Source: SB15 sp964639245
Lineage (GTDB): Bacteria > Chloroflexota > Anaerolineae > Aggregatilineales > J027
DNA: 64,000 nt
Direction: 5' to 3'
Assembly: GCA_964639245.1 (NCBI GenBank)
Contig: CAZXCU010000005.1
Coordinates: forward strand, 1 to 64,000
Shown: piece by piece, positions 34,474-41,598 of the stretch
How positions within the stretch are numbered: the first letter of the stretch is position 1
Layout: each line of letters opens with the position of its first letter
Program-made: the position numbers and the translations under genes
The notes under the pieces: model-generated
The model's input: only the letters and a program-made list of their open reading frames with translations
Told to the model about the DNA's origin: nothing
Database searches by the model: none

Positions 34474-34719
34474 ATGCCTAACACGCTTCAAGAACAAGCC
34501 AATATCATCCGTGCCGAAGTGACGTTCGCGCTCGGTATTGAACCCGCCACCGTCCGCACGGTGGACGGCACATGGCAAATCACTGTCCCATGTGATGATG
34601 ATGCCGTTTTTATTCAATTGCGCGTCCATGGGTTTTCCGGTGTCCGGTGTTATGCGCTGGGCAACGGCATGACCCTTGCCACATTTGCAAATTGGCCGAG
34701 TCTAGGCGGTGCGGAATGA
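34474..34719 (+). CDS. Small phage protein of unknown function
   Basis: 81 residues from the ATG at 34474, which has GGGAGG just upstream (an in-frame TTG at 34462 is less likely). It looks like a small alpha/beta fold (EQANIIRAEVTFALG, WQITVPCDDDAVFIQLRVHGF). No family is recognised. Its stop overlaps the next start (ATGA). Confidence 0.6.
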   Translation: MPNTLQEQANIIRAEVTFALGIEPATVRTVDGTWQITVPCDDDAVFIQLRVHGFSGVRCYALGNGMTLATFANWPSLGGAE

Positions 34720-35129
34720 ACGCAGCCCAACGGGTACAACTCGTCCAAAATTTCATTGTCAGCAAAACCCAAGCGGATTGCCGCGACATCCAATGGATAA
34801 AAGACGACTTCTACAGCGCTGCGGTATCTTGTCCGTGGGACATTGAACATCTCAAAACCCATCCGGCTTTTAAGCGCGTTGAACGGATTGATCGTGGGTG
34901 GATTAGCTTTGAGTTGCCGCTTACGTTCCTGACCTGCGAGTACACCGATGGTTATCTCTGCCAGCAATTCTTTTCCAACGGCAGCTGGGGCTATCAGGTG
35001 ACCTACCTTCCCAACCCAAACGCTACCCCCGTGCTTGTGGCAATGGGTGCGGGTAAGCCAAGCCTTGAGGCAGCGCAATCGGCCTGCCGCATGGCGATTG
35101 CCGTCCATGCGGACAAAGTGGTGCGATAA
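34716..35129 (+). CDS. Phage protein of unknown function
   Basis: 137 residues, coupled to the previous gene by a 4-nt overlap. A helical N-terminus is followed by an alternating strand region (RGWISFELPLTFLTCEYTDGYLC) and a C-terminal helix. No family is recognised. It is the last gene of the rightward block; a good terminator follows at 35244. Confidence 0.6.
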   Translation: MNAAQRVQLVQNFIVSKTQADCRDIQWIKDDFYSAAVSCPWDIEHLKTHPAFKRVERIDRGWISFELPLTFLTCEYTDGYLCQQFFSNGSWGYQVTYLPNPNATPVLVAMGAGKPSLEAAQSACRMAIAVHADKVVR

Positions 35130-35243
35130 TCTGGCAATCCACATGCCGATAAGGTATAGTGGGAGTCCACTTCTTTGCAGGGGAGGCGCGGCACCGTTGA
35201 CGCTGCGCTTCTCCTAAAGTTCCAGTTGTTTGCCTTTCCAAAG

Positions 35244-35267
35244 AGCGTCCATGGGGACGCTTTTTTT
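35244..35267 (+). terminator. Intrinsic terminator of the rightward phage block
   Basis: AGCGTCC (35244-35250) pairs with GGACGCT (35255-35261) around ATGG, and the T-run continues to 35267. The 357-nt spacer 35130-35486 also holds a CGCCCG/CGGGCG hairpin near 35285, the first 35-bp repeat and the promoter of the cargo module. Confidence 0.85.
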
Positions 35268-35393
35268 GTGCAAAACAAAACGCCCGTGTTGAAGGCCGGG
35301 CGCTCCGAGACAAGTTCTAATGAATTTAATGTGGTGATTCGATATACGAATACCCCTATTCTACCAGAACGGATGTTTTAGGGGAATTTCCCT

Positions 35394-35428
35394 AAGTTGG
35401 CCTAAAAGTGGTACATCCTACCTATTGA
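35394..35428. repeat. 35-bp direct repeat, left copy
   Basis: Starts AAGTTGGCCTAAAAGTGGT and ends CTACCTATTGA. It differs at one base from the copy at 36398-36432. The two copies bound a two-gene module of about 1 kb. Confidence 0.85.
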
Positions 35429-35453
35429 CAATCTGTCATGACAGTAGTATACT
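35425..35453 (+). promoter_or_regulatory. Consensus promoter with a palindromic operator in the spacer
   Basis: TTGACA (35425-35430) and TATACT (35448-35453) are exactly 17 bp apart. The spacer holds a perfect 12-bp palindrome, CTGTCATGACAG (35433-35444), well placed for a repressor to block RNA polymerase. Confidence 0.8.
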
Positions 35454-35486
35454 GATGGTATCAAAGTTAATCAAAGGAAATGCAAA

Positions 35487-35921
35487 ATGTTAGACGAATA
35501 TCAGGTATTCCAGTGGGACAGCATACGGCAAATTAAACAATTGTTAAATTGCCAAGTTCGGAGCGTAGAACCTAAGCGCGGTGATTTTGCCTCAAAGAGT
35601 CAACTGTTCATCGTAATGCCGGACGGCAGTGAGCATGACTTGTTTTCCGAAGATGGGATTGCAACCATTATGAACTTGCTGCGCCCGCACTTTGAAGAGT
35701 TTGTTGCCACGACCAGCCAACACGCAACTTTAGTGCTGCACGATGTGAATAACATGTACGCCAACTATGATCTCATTTCAAAGATGCAGGCGCTTGGCTG
35801 CACATACACATATACCGACGCGTGGTTTGGCGAGGAAGATCATATGCCATCAGGCTGGTTTTACAAAGGCGGTAAAGCATTAGACCGCCAGTGGGGTTAC
35901 TGGATAGTACCGAAAAACTAA
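35487..35921 (+). CDS. Cargo-module protein 1, unknown function
   Basis: 144 residues behind its own consensus promoter and an AAAGGAAATG site. It looks like an alpha/beta protein (DSIRQIKQLLNCQVRSVEP, QLFIVMPDGSEHDLF) with an aromatic C-terminal part (PSGWFYKGGKALDRQWGYWIV). No family is recognised. It is paired with an RHH-like gene 71 nt downstream; the pair resembles toxin-antitoxin or orphan regulator modules in layout, but no toxin motif is visible. Confidence 0.6.
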   Translation: MLDEYQVFQWDSIRQIKQLLNCQVRSVEPKRGDFASKSQLFIVMPDGSEHDLFSEDGIATIMNLLRPHFEEFVATTSQHATLVLHDVNNMYANYDLISKMQALGCTYTYTDAWFGEEDHMPSGWFYKGGKALDRQWGYWIVPKN

Positions 35922-35930
35922 ACCAACACA

Positions 35931-35966
35931 CGCCCGCCTTGTACCCTCATACGGGTCAGGCGGGCG
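35931..35966 (+). terminator. Strong hairpin between the two cargo genes
   Basis: CGCCCGCCT (35931-35939) pairs with AGGCGGGCG (35958-35966), with an inner ACCC/GGGT stem. There is no U-tract, so it may be a partial terminator or mRNA-processing site that sets the ratio of the two products. Confidence 0.55.
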
Positions 35967-35992
35967 CATCAAAGTTAATCGGAGTGAATTAT

Positions 35993-36409
35993 ATGGCACA
36001 GATGACAAAGTATCAAATGCGAATGAGTGACAGCGAAAAGCAGTGGCTCTATGCTAAGGCTGCCGAATCGGGCTACAAGGATTTGACCGACCTATTCCTG
36101 AGTCTTGTCAAGGATAAATGGCCTGACTTCCCCCGCGCAGCCCGAAGGGAAGGCAACCCCGCGTTTTACGCAGACCGTCGCCAGTTGGTGGCGCGGCTGG
36201 TCGATGGGCAAATCAAAATCCTAGCTTTTAACAATAACACCAACCCGTCAAGCGTATGGCGCACCCTGCGTGCCGATACACCATCAAAGGTCGAAATTTA
36301 CTTGGACGGGGGTGCCGATTGGTTGGAAGAATTTGATGAGGAACAGTTGAAATTGGAACTCCGCTTTGCCACTGAAGCGTGGCTGGCAAGCAATCCGAAG
36401 TTGGCCTAA
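35993..36409 (+). CDS. Cargo-module protein 2, RHH-like
   Basis: 138 residues from the ATG at 35993. The N-terminus (KYQMRMSDSEKQWLYAKAA, then DLTDLFLSLVKDKW) reads as strand-helix-helix, as in ribbon-helix-helix regulators. The remainder is an unrecognised alpha/beta domain. It shares a 12-nt leader (TCAAAGTTAATC) with the upstream gene, and its stop codon lies inside the right 35-bp repeat. It is the natural candidate to bind the palindrome at 35433-35444. Confidence 0.55.
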   Translation: MAQMTKYQMRMSDSEKQWLYAKAAESGYKDLTDLFLSLVKDKWPDFPRAARREGNPAFYADRRQLVARLVDGQIKILAFNNNTNPSSVWRTLRADTPSKVEIYLDGGADWLEEFDEEQLKLELRFATEAWLASNPKLA

Positions 36410-36432
36410 AAGTGGTACATACTACCTATTGA
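36398..36432. repeat. 35-bp direct repeat, right copy
   Basis: Identical to 35394-35428 except one base. In this copy TTGACA has become TTGAGC and no -10 box follows, so no promoter remains. The first bases encode the last residues and stop of the RHH-like gene. Confidence 0.85.
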
Positions 36433-36470
36433 GCCTGTACACAAGAAAATAAAAACCCGCCCACCCACAA

Positions 36471-36486
36471 GCCCCGTCACAGGGGC
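36471..36486 (-). terminator. Short hairpin near the end of the leftward phage genes
   Basis: GCCCC (36471-36475) pairs with GGGGC (36482-36486). On the minus strand a T-rich run follows only 25 nt later (36455-36447), so it is a weak candidate for the end of the long leftward transcript. Confidence 0.35.
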
Positions 36487-36511
36487 AAACCCATTATACC
36501 AAAACAAATGT

Positions 36512-36793
36512 CTAACGGTTGGCTTTTTCGAGTACCACATTGGCCGTGCGGAGCGGCGTGGCAATGGTTGCCACCAGACCGGTGAGCGCGTTCTCGGCAT
36601 CAATCGCTCGCTGTTTCCAGTGGTCAATTTCGGCTTGCCGGGCATCGGCCTGCCTTCGCAATAGCTGATTTTCATCCTGCACAAACTGAATAGCAGTCCG
36701 CAGTCGGATGAGGGCGGTTTCGGCTCTCAGCAGATCGTCAGACTCACCCTCATCAAGAATGAACGGCAGCGTTTTGTCGGTGATGAAGTCCAT
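36512..36793 (-). CDS. Small coiled-coil phage protein
   Basis: 93 residues, almost entirely a predicted coiled coil (LLRAETALIRLRTAIQFV, QLLRRQADARQAEIDHWKQ). No family is recognised. It is the last gene of the leftward block. Confidence 0.6.
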   Translation of the reverse strand: MDFITDKTLPFILDEGESDDLLRAETALIRLRTAIQFVQDENQLLRRQADARQAEIDHWKQRAIDAENALTGLVATIATPLRTANVVLEKANR

Positions 36794-36820
36794 AAGCGCT
36801 CCTAATAGGACGGCCTGATT

Positions 36821-37504
36821 TTACCCCTTTGCCTGCAATTGCAACATCAGCCATTCAACCAATTTGTGCAAGTCAGCGATTTGCTGTTGCAATGCGGCAA
36901 TGTCCACCGAAGGCAGCACAGGCGCAAGCGCATTTTCCAGCGCGGCAATCGCATCTTCAAAGTATTCGTAGTCGTGCTGTTGTGCCTGATAATGCCCGAA
37001 TGTAGACGCGCCGAGTGACATGCAGAGCATTTCTATCATGGTTGCCAGCAGCAGTACGTCCGTTCCGCTTGACAGCCGTTCGGGATGTTCGATTGGCTCA
37101 CCCACTTTTAGCCCGCCTTCATTGCGAATGTAGCGCCATGTATCCTTTGATTTTTTGTGGCGCAGCGCCCCGGCGAACATCGACAGGCGGGTAATCATTC
37201 GCATGGGGTAACTGTGGTAATAATCGCCCACGAAGGCCGGGGCGGACTCGCCAATGCGGAGCGTGCCATATTCAGGCCGTGCATCATCCGGCGGGCGCGG
37301 GGAAAAGCCATGCAGTTGCAGCAGCACGTCAATCATGCGGGTTGCCACATGGAAGTCCTTGCCGGGGTTGTAGCGATTCAAATTGAACTGATGCAAGTCG
37401 TTCTCATTATAGGCAATCACATGGAACGAATCCGGGTCGGTGATACGTCCCTTGATGAGCGAATTCACATAGGCAATATCTTGTAACTGTGTCTGGGTCA
37501 GCAT
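36821..37504 (-). CDS. Phage protein of unknown function
   Basis: 227 residues, soluble and mostly helical, ending in a coiled-coil-like segment (DIAALQQQIADLHKLVEWL). The central part has conserved-looking aromatic motifs (YYHSYPMRMITRLSMFAG). No family is recognised. Confidence 0.6.
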   Translation of the reverse strand: MLTQTQLQDIAYVNSLIKGRITDPDSFHVIAYNENDLHQFNLNRYNPGKDFHVATRMIDVLLQLHGFSPRPPDDARPEYGTLRIGESAPAFVGDYYHSYPMRMITRLSMFAGALRHKKSKDTWRYIRNEGGLKVGEPIEHPERLSSGTDVLLLATMIEMLCMSLGASTFGHYQAQQHDYEYFEDAIAALENALAPVLPSVDIAALQQQIADLHKLVEWLMLQLQAKG

Positions 37505-37522
37505 GAGGGTTCTCCTACGTGA

Positions 37523-38056
37523 CTAAAATCCCAAGATATGGAAGCGTTCGGTTAAGCGATGCACTTCTTTCAGGCGGGCAAGTTCGGCCTCAACCCATGC
37601 GCGGGTTTGTGGATGCAATTGCATCTTATCCTTATTGGCCTCGTACCATTCCCATGTGTTGGGTTTGCCAAGCGCCCGACCCGCCCCGCGCCAATCGGCA
37701 AGCATTTCCTTTCTGGCAGCATGGGGCATGGGTAGCACAAGGGTTGTGCCATCATCCCCCAGACGAATCCAGTATTGCCAGTGGTGGTCGTTGCGCTTCT
37801 GGTGATGATTCCACGCGATTTCAAATGCGAGTTCTATGTCATCTGGAACGGGGAAATCATAATTCAGCGCGGCGGCCTTTTGCCTATCCATGTGTTCACC
37901 GTAAAAGAAGTCGGTGTAGGGAAACCACTCCGAAGGCAAAAATTTTGTCCAGTCGTGTTTGATGCCCCGCCAGATGAGGCGGTATTGCAAACAATAGAGA
38001 AACACAAACCACTTGTGACGAAGGACGTATTTCAAATATTTCCAGTGTGTAAGCAT
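37523..38056 (-). CDS. DUF5662-family phage protein
   Basis: The N-terminus (LTHWKYLKYVLRHKWFVF, then IWRGIKHDWTKFLPSEWFPY) and the His-rich centre (AWNHHQKRNDHHWQYW) match a family common in phages and annotated as DUF5662; the spaced His/Asp residues suggest a metal site as in HD-like folds. I use the ATG at 38056 because AGGAG lies 7 nt upstream; a GTG at 38074 is in frame. Function is unknown. Confidence 0.7.
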   Translation of the reverse strand: MLTHWKYLKYVLRHKWFVFLYCLQYRLIWRGIKHDWTKFLPSEWFPYTDFFYGEHMDRQKAAALNYDFPVPDDIELAFEIAWNHHQKRNDHHWQYWIRLGDDGTTLVLPMPHAARKEMLADWRGAGRALGKPNTWEWYEANKDKMQLHPQTRAWVEAELARLKEVHRLTERFHILGF

Positions 38057-38074
38057 AACACTCCTGTGGGTCAC

Positions 38075-38233
38075 TCAAGTATATAAAATCTGGATTTTTT
38101 GGGTCGGCGGGTCAAGCGTGTCGCTACTGCTCGGTAGGGTGTACACCTTGTACTCATCAATCAGCACAATCACTCCTCCGCGGAGTTGAAACGTCTGGTA
38201 GGTGGACACAAAGTAGGGATGCTGGAACTGCAC
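38075..38233 (-). CDS. Probable small phage protein (52 residues)
   Basis: A reading frame with protein-like composition (FQHPYFVSTYQTFQLRGGVI, LIDEYKVYTLP) fills the gap between two phage genes. GTG at 38233 with GGGG upstream is the best start; the same frame runs open further up but inside the preceding gene. Beta-rich, unrecognised. Confidence 0.4.
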   Translation of the reverse strand: MQFQHPYFVSTYQTFQLRGGVIVLIDEYKVYTLPSSSDTLDPPTQKIQILYT

Positions 38234-38265
38234 CCCTACGAGACAATCAAAAGGGGGATGCTGTT

Positions 38266-38823
38266 TTATTCGCGGGCGATAGGCGGTATAGAGGATTTGG
38301 TTTCCTTCGCCAGTGCTGCTTTCGCCCGTAATTGGCTGGTCTGTAACCCCTTCAGCAATTCTTCGGGGGTTTTGGCTGTCGTCGGCAGGCCGTTGAGCAG
38401 TTCCGCCAATCCGCCAAAGACGATAGCGCTTGCCTGCGTAACGTCCTCCGGGGTCAATGCGTCGTCTTTCCACGGCAGCGCCAGCTTGAATAAATCGGGC
38501 AAATTTTCCAGCACCGTGTTCAAAAAACTGGTTACTTGAATCACCCCGCTATCCGTGGGTTGGTCATATTGGCTAGCGAGACCTTGCAGGCGATTGTAAG
38601 CATAGCGTCCGGTCTCAGATTGCCCAAACCCGGCGAGCGCGGCATCGGCTTTGGTAAATTGGGTAAATCCCCACTTGCCGACCAGCGCCAGCGCCACCAT
38701 CAGCACAAAAATGATGACCAACAGAAACAGCGCCGCGACTCCAATCGCCAGCGCAATCAAAACATCTTCCGCCGTTTGCTGCCATGCGGCAGTCGCAATG
38801 AACAAAAACAGTGCATTGAACAT
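38266..38823 (-). CDS. Phage membrane protein with helical cytoplasmic tail
   Basis: 185 residues. An N-terminal hydrophobic segment (MFNALFLFIATAAW) and a stronger one (LIALAIGVAALFLLVIIFVLMVALALV) are followed by a soluble helical domain of about 120 residues. The place after the tail genes suits a holin or virion-associated membrane protein, but no family is recognised. Confidence 0.6.
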   Translation of the reverse strand: MFNALFLFIATAAWQQTAEDVLIALAIGVAALFLLVIIFVLMVALALVGKWGFTQFTKADAALAGFGQSETGRYAYNRLQGLASQYDQPTDSGVIQVTSFLNTVLENLPDLFKLALPWKDDALTPEDVTQASAIVFGGLAELLNGLPTTAKTPEELLKGLQTSQLRAKAALAKETKSSIPPIARE

Positions 38824-38846
38824 GGATTTTCCTTTCTATCCTTGCT

Positions 38847-39137
38847 TTACTTGTCTTGCAATAGCCACGCAAACACCACCAGATACAGCACCAGCACCGC
38901 AAAATACAGGGTATTTTCGCGCTGCACCGTTGGGCTGCTGGCATTCCAATCCCATGCCGTGAAATTCGCCACATGGCCGTCACGGGTGGCCTTGTTCAGA
39001 GGGTCATATTTGGTTTTGGCTTCCCGCCGCAGGTCTTTGAAATTATTGAGGGCTTGTTTGGAATTACCCTTTACATCCAACTGGATTTTGCGAGCGGCTG
39101 CTTTTTGCGTGTCTTTGGACTTAATCGAAATTGCCAT
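38847..39137 (-). CDS. Small phage protein with C-terminal membrane anchor
   Basis: 96 residues: a basic N-terminal half and a C-terminal transmembrane segment (TLYFAVLVLYLVVFAWLL) with a short charged end. Unknown; with the downstream membrane protein it may form part of a lysis or host-membrane module. Confidence 0.6.
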   Translation of the reverse strand: MAISIKSKDTQKAAARKIQLDVKGNSKQALNNFKDLRREAKTKYDPLNKATRDGHVANFTAWDWNASSPTVQRENTLYFAVLVLYLVVFAWLLQDK

Positions 39138-39643
39138 TACGCTACGCCCTCAATTTGAATTTCCACCGTGCCAAACTCAAAGGATTGAGCGCGGACAATG
39201 TGCGTTCCGACCTGTTCGGTGGTTAGGGTTTCAGTAGCAACCCCCGCCACACATGCAACCACTGATTGCAAATCCCCATTGCTTTCAGGGGTTTGCACCA
39301 CAAACGTGATATTGCCCGTGTGGGCTGCGTCACCCACGTCAACAGTAAGGGTCGCTGTGTCAATATCATCGGCTTGGATACTGGCCTTGTCGCTGCTGAT
39401 TTGCATCTTCGTGCTGCCAATAATTTCCCCATTCAAAAACTTGGGTTGACGGCATTGCCGCAAAATCAACAGCGCTTGTGCGTATTGATCCGGCGTGAGT
39501 TGCACCCCCTGCCATGTACCGCCAAAACTTTGCGCCATGGTGGTTTCTTCGGCCAATTGCGCCGCGTCATCAGGTAGCACATACACCGCCCGAATATTCA
39601 TCAAAATACCGCTATTGTCCTGTTTCATCCCCAGATAAATCAT
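39137..39643 (-). CDS. Phage protein with Ig-like (bacterial Big-type) domain
   Basis: 168 residues. The N-terminal part has a TPDQYAQALLILRQ helix. The C-terminal 80 residues read as an Ig-like beta-sandwich (ASIQADDIDTATLTVDVG, GNITFVVQTPESNGDLQSVV). Ig-like domains are common on phage tail and capsid surfaces. The start overlaps the fibre-like gene's stop by one base. Confidence 0.65.
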   Translation of the reverse strand: MIYLGMKQDNSGILMNIRAVYVLPDDAAQLAEETTMAQSFGGTWQGVQLTPDQYAQALLILRQCRQPKFLNGEIIGSTKMQISSDKASIQADDIDTATLTVDVGDAAHTGNITFVVQTPESNGDLQSVVACVAGVATETLTTEQVGTHIVRAQSFEFGTVEIQIEGVA

Positions 39644-40086
39644 TATCCACTCCCCAGCGCAAGGTAGGTGTAGGTCGAGCCAGACACGTTGAAGCGGTTC
39701 GCGTCACCCGTCCCGTCACCCACAGTAAATCCGCTCGCATCTAAACTGATGATGTGATCGCCCTTGTAGCCGATGCTATCCAACTGCGTCGCAGTGTCCG
39801 AGCTGGTACGCCGCCCGGTGTAAACCGTCCCGGCAGAGTCGACCTGCCGATGAATAAAGAGGGCTTTAGGCTGAAAACCAACCCCGGTAATGGCTTGCGT
39901 GGCGCTCCCGTTACCTGTATAAGTGCCTATTTTCCCGACCTGCTCATCCCCTTGCGCGAGCGCAGAAAGCAGATTGTCCCATGCTTTCATTCCACCCACA
40001 TGTTCGATATTTGTGCGAATGTCGTCCATGTGATTTTCGAGTACCGTCCCGCCTGCGGCAAGGTTGGTCAGTGTTGTCCATGCCAT
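39643..40086 (-). CDS. Tail-fibre/receptor-binding-like protein
   Basis: 147 residues. After a short helical N-terminus (MDDIRTNIEHVGG) there is a repeat-rich beta domain (YTGNGSATQAITGVGFQPKA and FTVGDGTGDANRFNVSGSTY) of a kind seen at the ends of phage tail-fibre proteins. The place just downstream of the tail-tip gene fits. Confidence 0.65.
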   Translation of the reverse strand: MAWTTLTNLAAGGTVLENHMDDIRTNIEHVGGMKAWDNLLSALAQGDEQVGKIGTYTGNGSATQAITGVGFQPKALFIHRQVDSAGTVYTGRRTSSDTATQLDSIGYKGDHIISLDASGFTVGDGTGDANRFNVSGSTYTYLALGSG

Positions 40087-40089
40087 AAG

Positions 40090-41592
40090 TTAAAATCCTA
40101 ATATCGTGTCTACGCCGAGTTTGGAAGTCCCCAGCACCCATACAACGTACTTGCCCGCGGGTTCAAGCAACCATTCGGTTTGCAACTTTTTACTTTTGCT
40201 CTCCAGCGCATGGCGCTCCCCAACGATGTAGTATTCTTTGTCGTGAGCGAGCTGCGTGTCCTTCACCCGAATCCTGCTGCCAATCCCGTAGTTAATCTGG
40301 TCATTCGCAGCGCTTGCCACTTGCTCCCAGACGGTCAAACTTTCCACACGGGCGGTGTCATCGGCGCGGCGGTTGAGTTCGTATTTCGCCACATTCCGTG
40401 CCTGTTCCTCGCTGTTCAATGCGCGTAGGTCAAATGACAAGCTGCGCCGTCCATGTTTCAGGATAGATGTGCCGTTCTCTTGCTCCACCGTCAGGGGATT
40501 GCTGGAGTCGTAAGTCTGACCGCGCAAGATAAGCGTCTCGCAGATGGCAATATCTCCTGTGGTATTTCGGAAGGTGATTTTTGCTCGCTGCCCAAATCCT
40601 TTGACGCTGACCGTTGCCGTGCCATATGAAAATGCCAAGTCAAGGCCGCTGGGGGTCTGGATGTCATTCGCGCCCACCGTGCGCCCTGCTGCAGTTTTGT
40701 ATGGCACTTCAATGCTCATTTCCTGACCCGCCGGAATGGTGATCGGGGTGTGCAATTGCCACACCACTTCACTGCTTGCGCCCGACACCTGACGCGGGTA
40801 ACACGTCACTGCAACGTGATTCACCAAGTCCTTCTCCGGTGTGATGTATTTGAGCGCGGCTTGTGTGTTGTCAACTGTCAGGTCAATGGTCAAGTCATTC
40901 CATAGATGCTGCCGATTCCAAAATTCAACTTTGCCATCTCGATTGAAGAAAAAGCGCCCGCGTTCCGCCTGCACCAAATCGTTGATGAGTTCATAAGCGC
41001 TCATTTGTTTGGTATCACTGTGGGCATTGTCCCCCACCGTCTCAAATACCGTGATTCCGGTGTCTAGGAGTGCAATATCAGTCAAACTGCCCAGCACGGT
41101 ATTGACCCCCAGTTGCGAATACCCCAAGCGCCAGACATTCGGCAGTTCCGGCGGGTTGACAAACTGGAGCGCAATGTCACGGATGACCTGATCAGCCGTC
41201 ACGTTCTGGTAGATTGGTACGTAAATCGGGTGACGCTGCATAAGCGGTTTGGGATCGGCGCAGGTGATGGTCGCCATGCGCTTGCCGTATGCAAGGGGGT
41301 CGGGTTGAATTTCTTTGATATAGCCCGTCCACATATTTACCGACCCGAATTTGAGACGCACAGGCACCCCGGCTGTCAGCTTGCCGTAGAGTGGGCTGCT
41401 GCTATTTTCAACGCTGTATTTTTTAGAGGCATTATAAACTCTGAAAGACAGCGACGATTCCTCCCCCATGAGTTGAAAGGGTCGGCAGCCGAGACTCCAT
41501 GAAAGTGTTTCGCGCACATCCGCCGTAATATCATCATAGGTTCCTGTGAAGTTGCCGTTTCTGTCCCAATCGGCGTATAAAGCCCACGTCAT
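40090..41592 (-). CDS. Siphovirus tail-tip / baseplate-like protein
   Basis: 500 residues. The N-terminus (WALYADWDRNGNFTGTYDD, then DVRETLSWSLG) and the repeated hub-like beta domains resemble tail-tip proteins (distal tail/tail hub class) that follow tape measures. A 16-residue motif occurs twice: VWRLGYSQLGVNTVLG mid-protein and VWVLGTSKLGVDTILG at the extreme C-terminus. The gene starts 6 nt after the tape-measure stop. Confidence 0.7.
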   Translation of the reverse strand: MTWALYADWDRNGNFTGTYDDITADVRETLSWSLGCRPFQLMGEESSLSFRVYNASKKYSVENSSSPLYGKLTAGVPVRLKFGSVNMWTGYIKEIQPDPLAYGKRMATITCADPKPLMQRHPIYVPIYQNVTADQVIRDIALQFVNPPELPNVWRLGYSQLGVNTVLGSLTDIALLDTGITVFETVGDNAHSDTKQMSAYELINDLVQAERGRFFFNRDGKVEFWNRQHLWNDLTIDLTVDNTQAALKYITPEKDLVNHVAVTCYPRQVSGASSEVVWQLHTPITIPAGQEMSIEVPYKTAAGRTVGANDIQTPSGLDLAFSYGTATVSVKGFGQRAKITFRNTTGDIAICETLILRGQTYDSSNPLTVEQENGTSILKHGRRSLSFDLRALNSEEQARNVAKYELNRRADDTARVESLTVWEQVASAANDQINYGIGSRIRVKDTQLAHDKEYYIVGERHALESKSKKLQTEWLLEPAGKYVVWVLGTSKLGVDTILGF

Positions 41593-41598
41593 AACAAG

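Noticed and set aside
33340..34629. Leftward 429-codon frame opposite the actin-like gene
   Set aside because: It lies wholly antisense to a gene with clear motifs, has no ribosome-binding site and has His/Phe-rich shadow composition.
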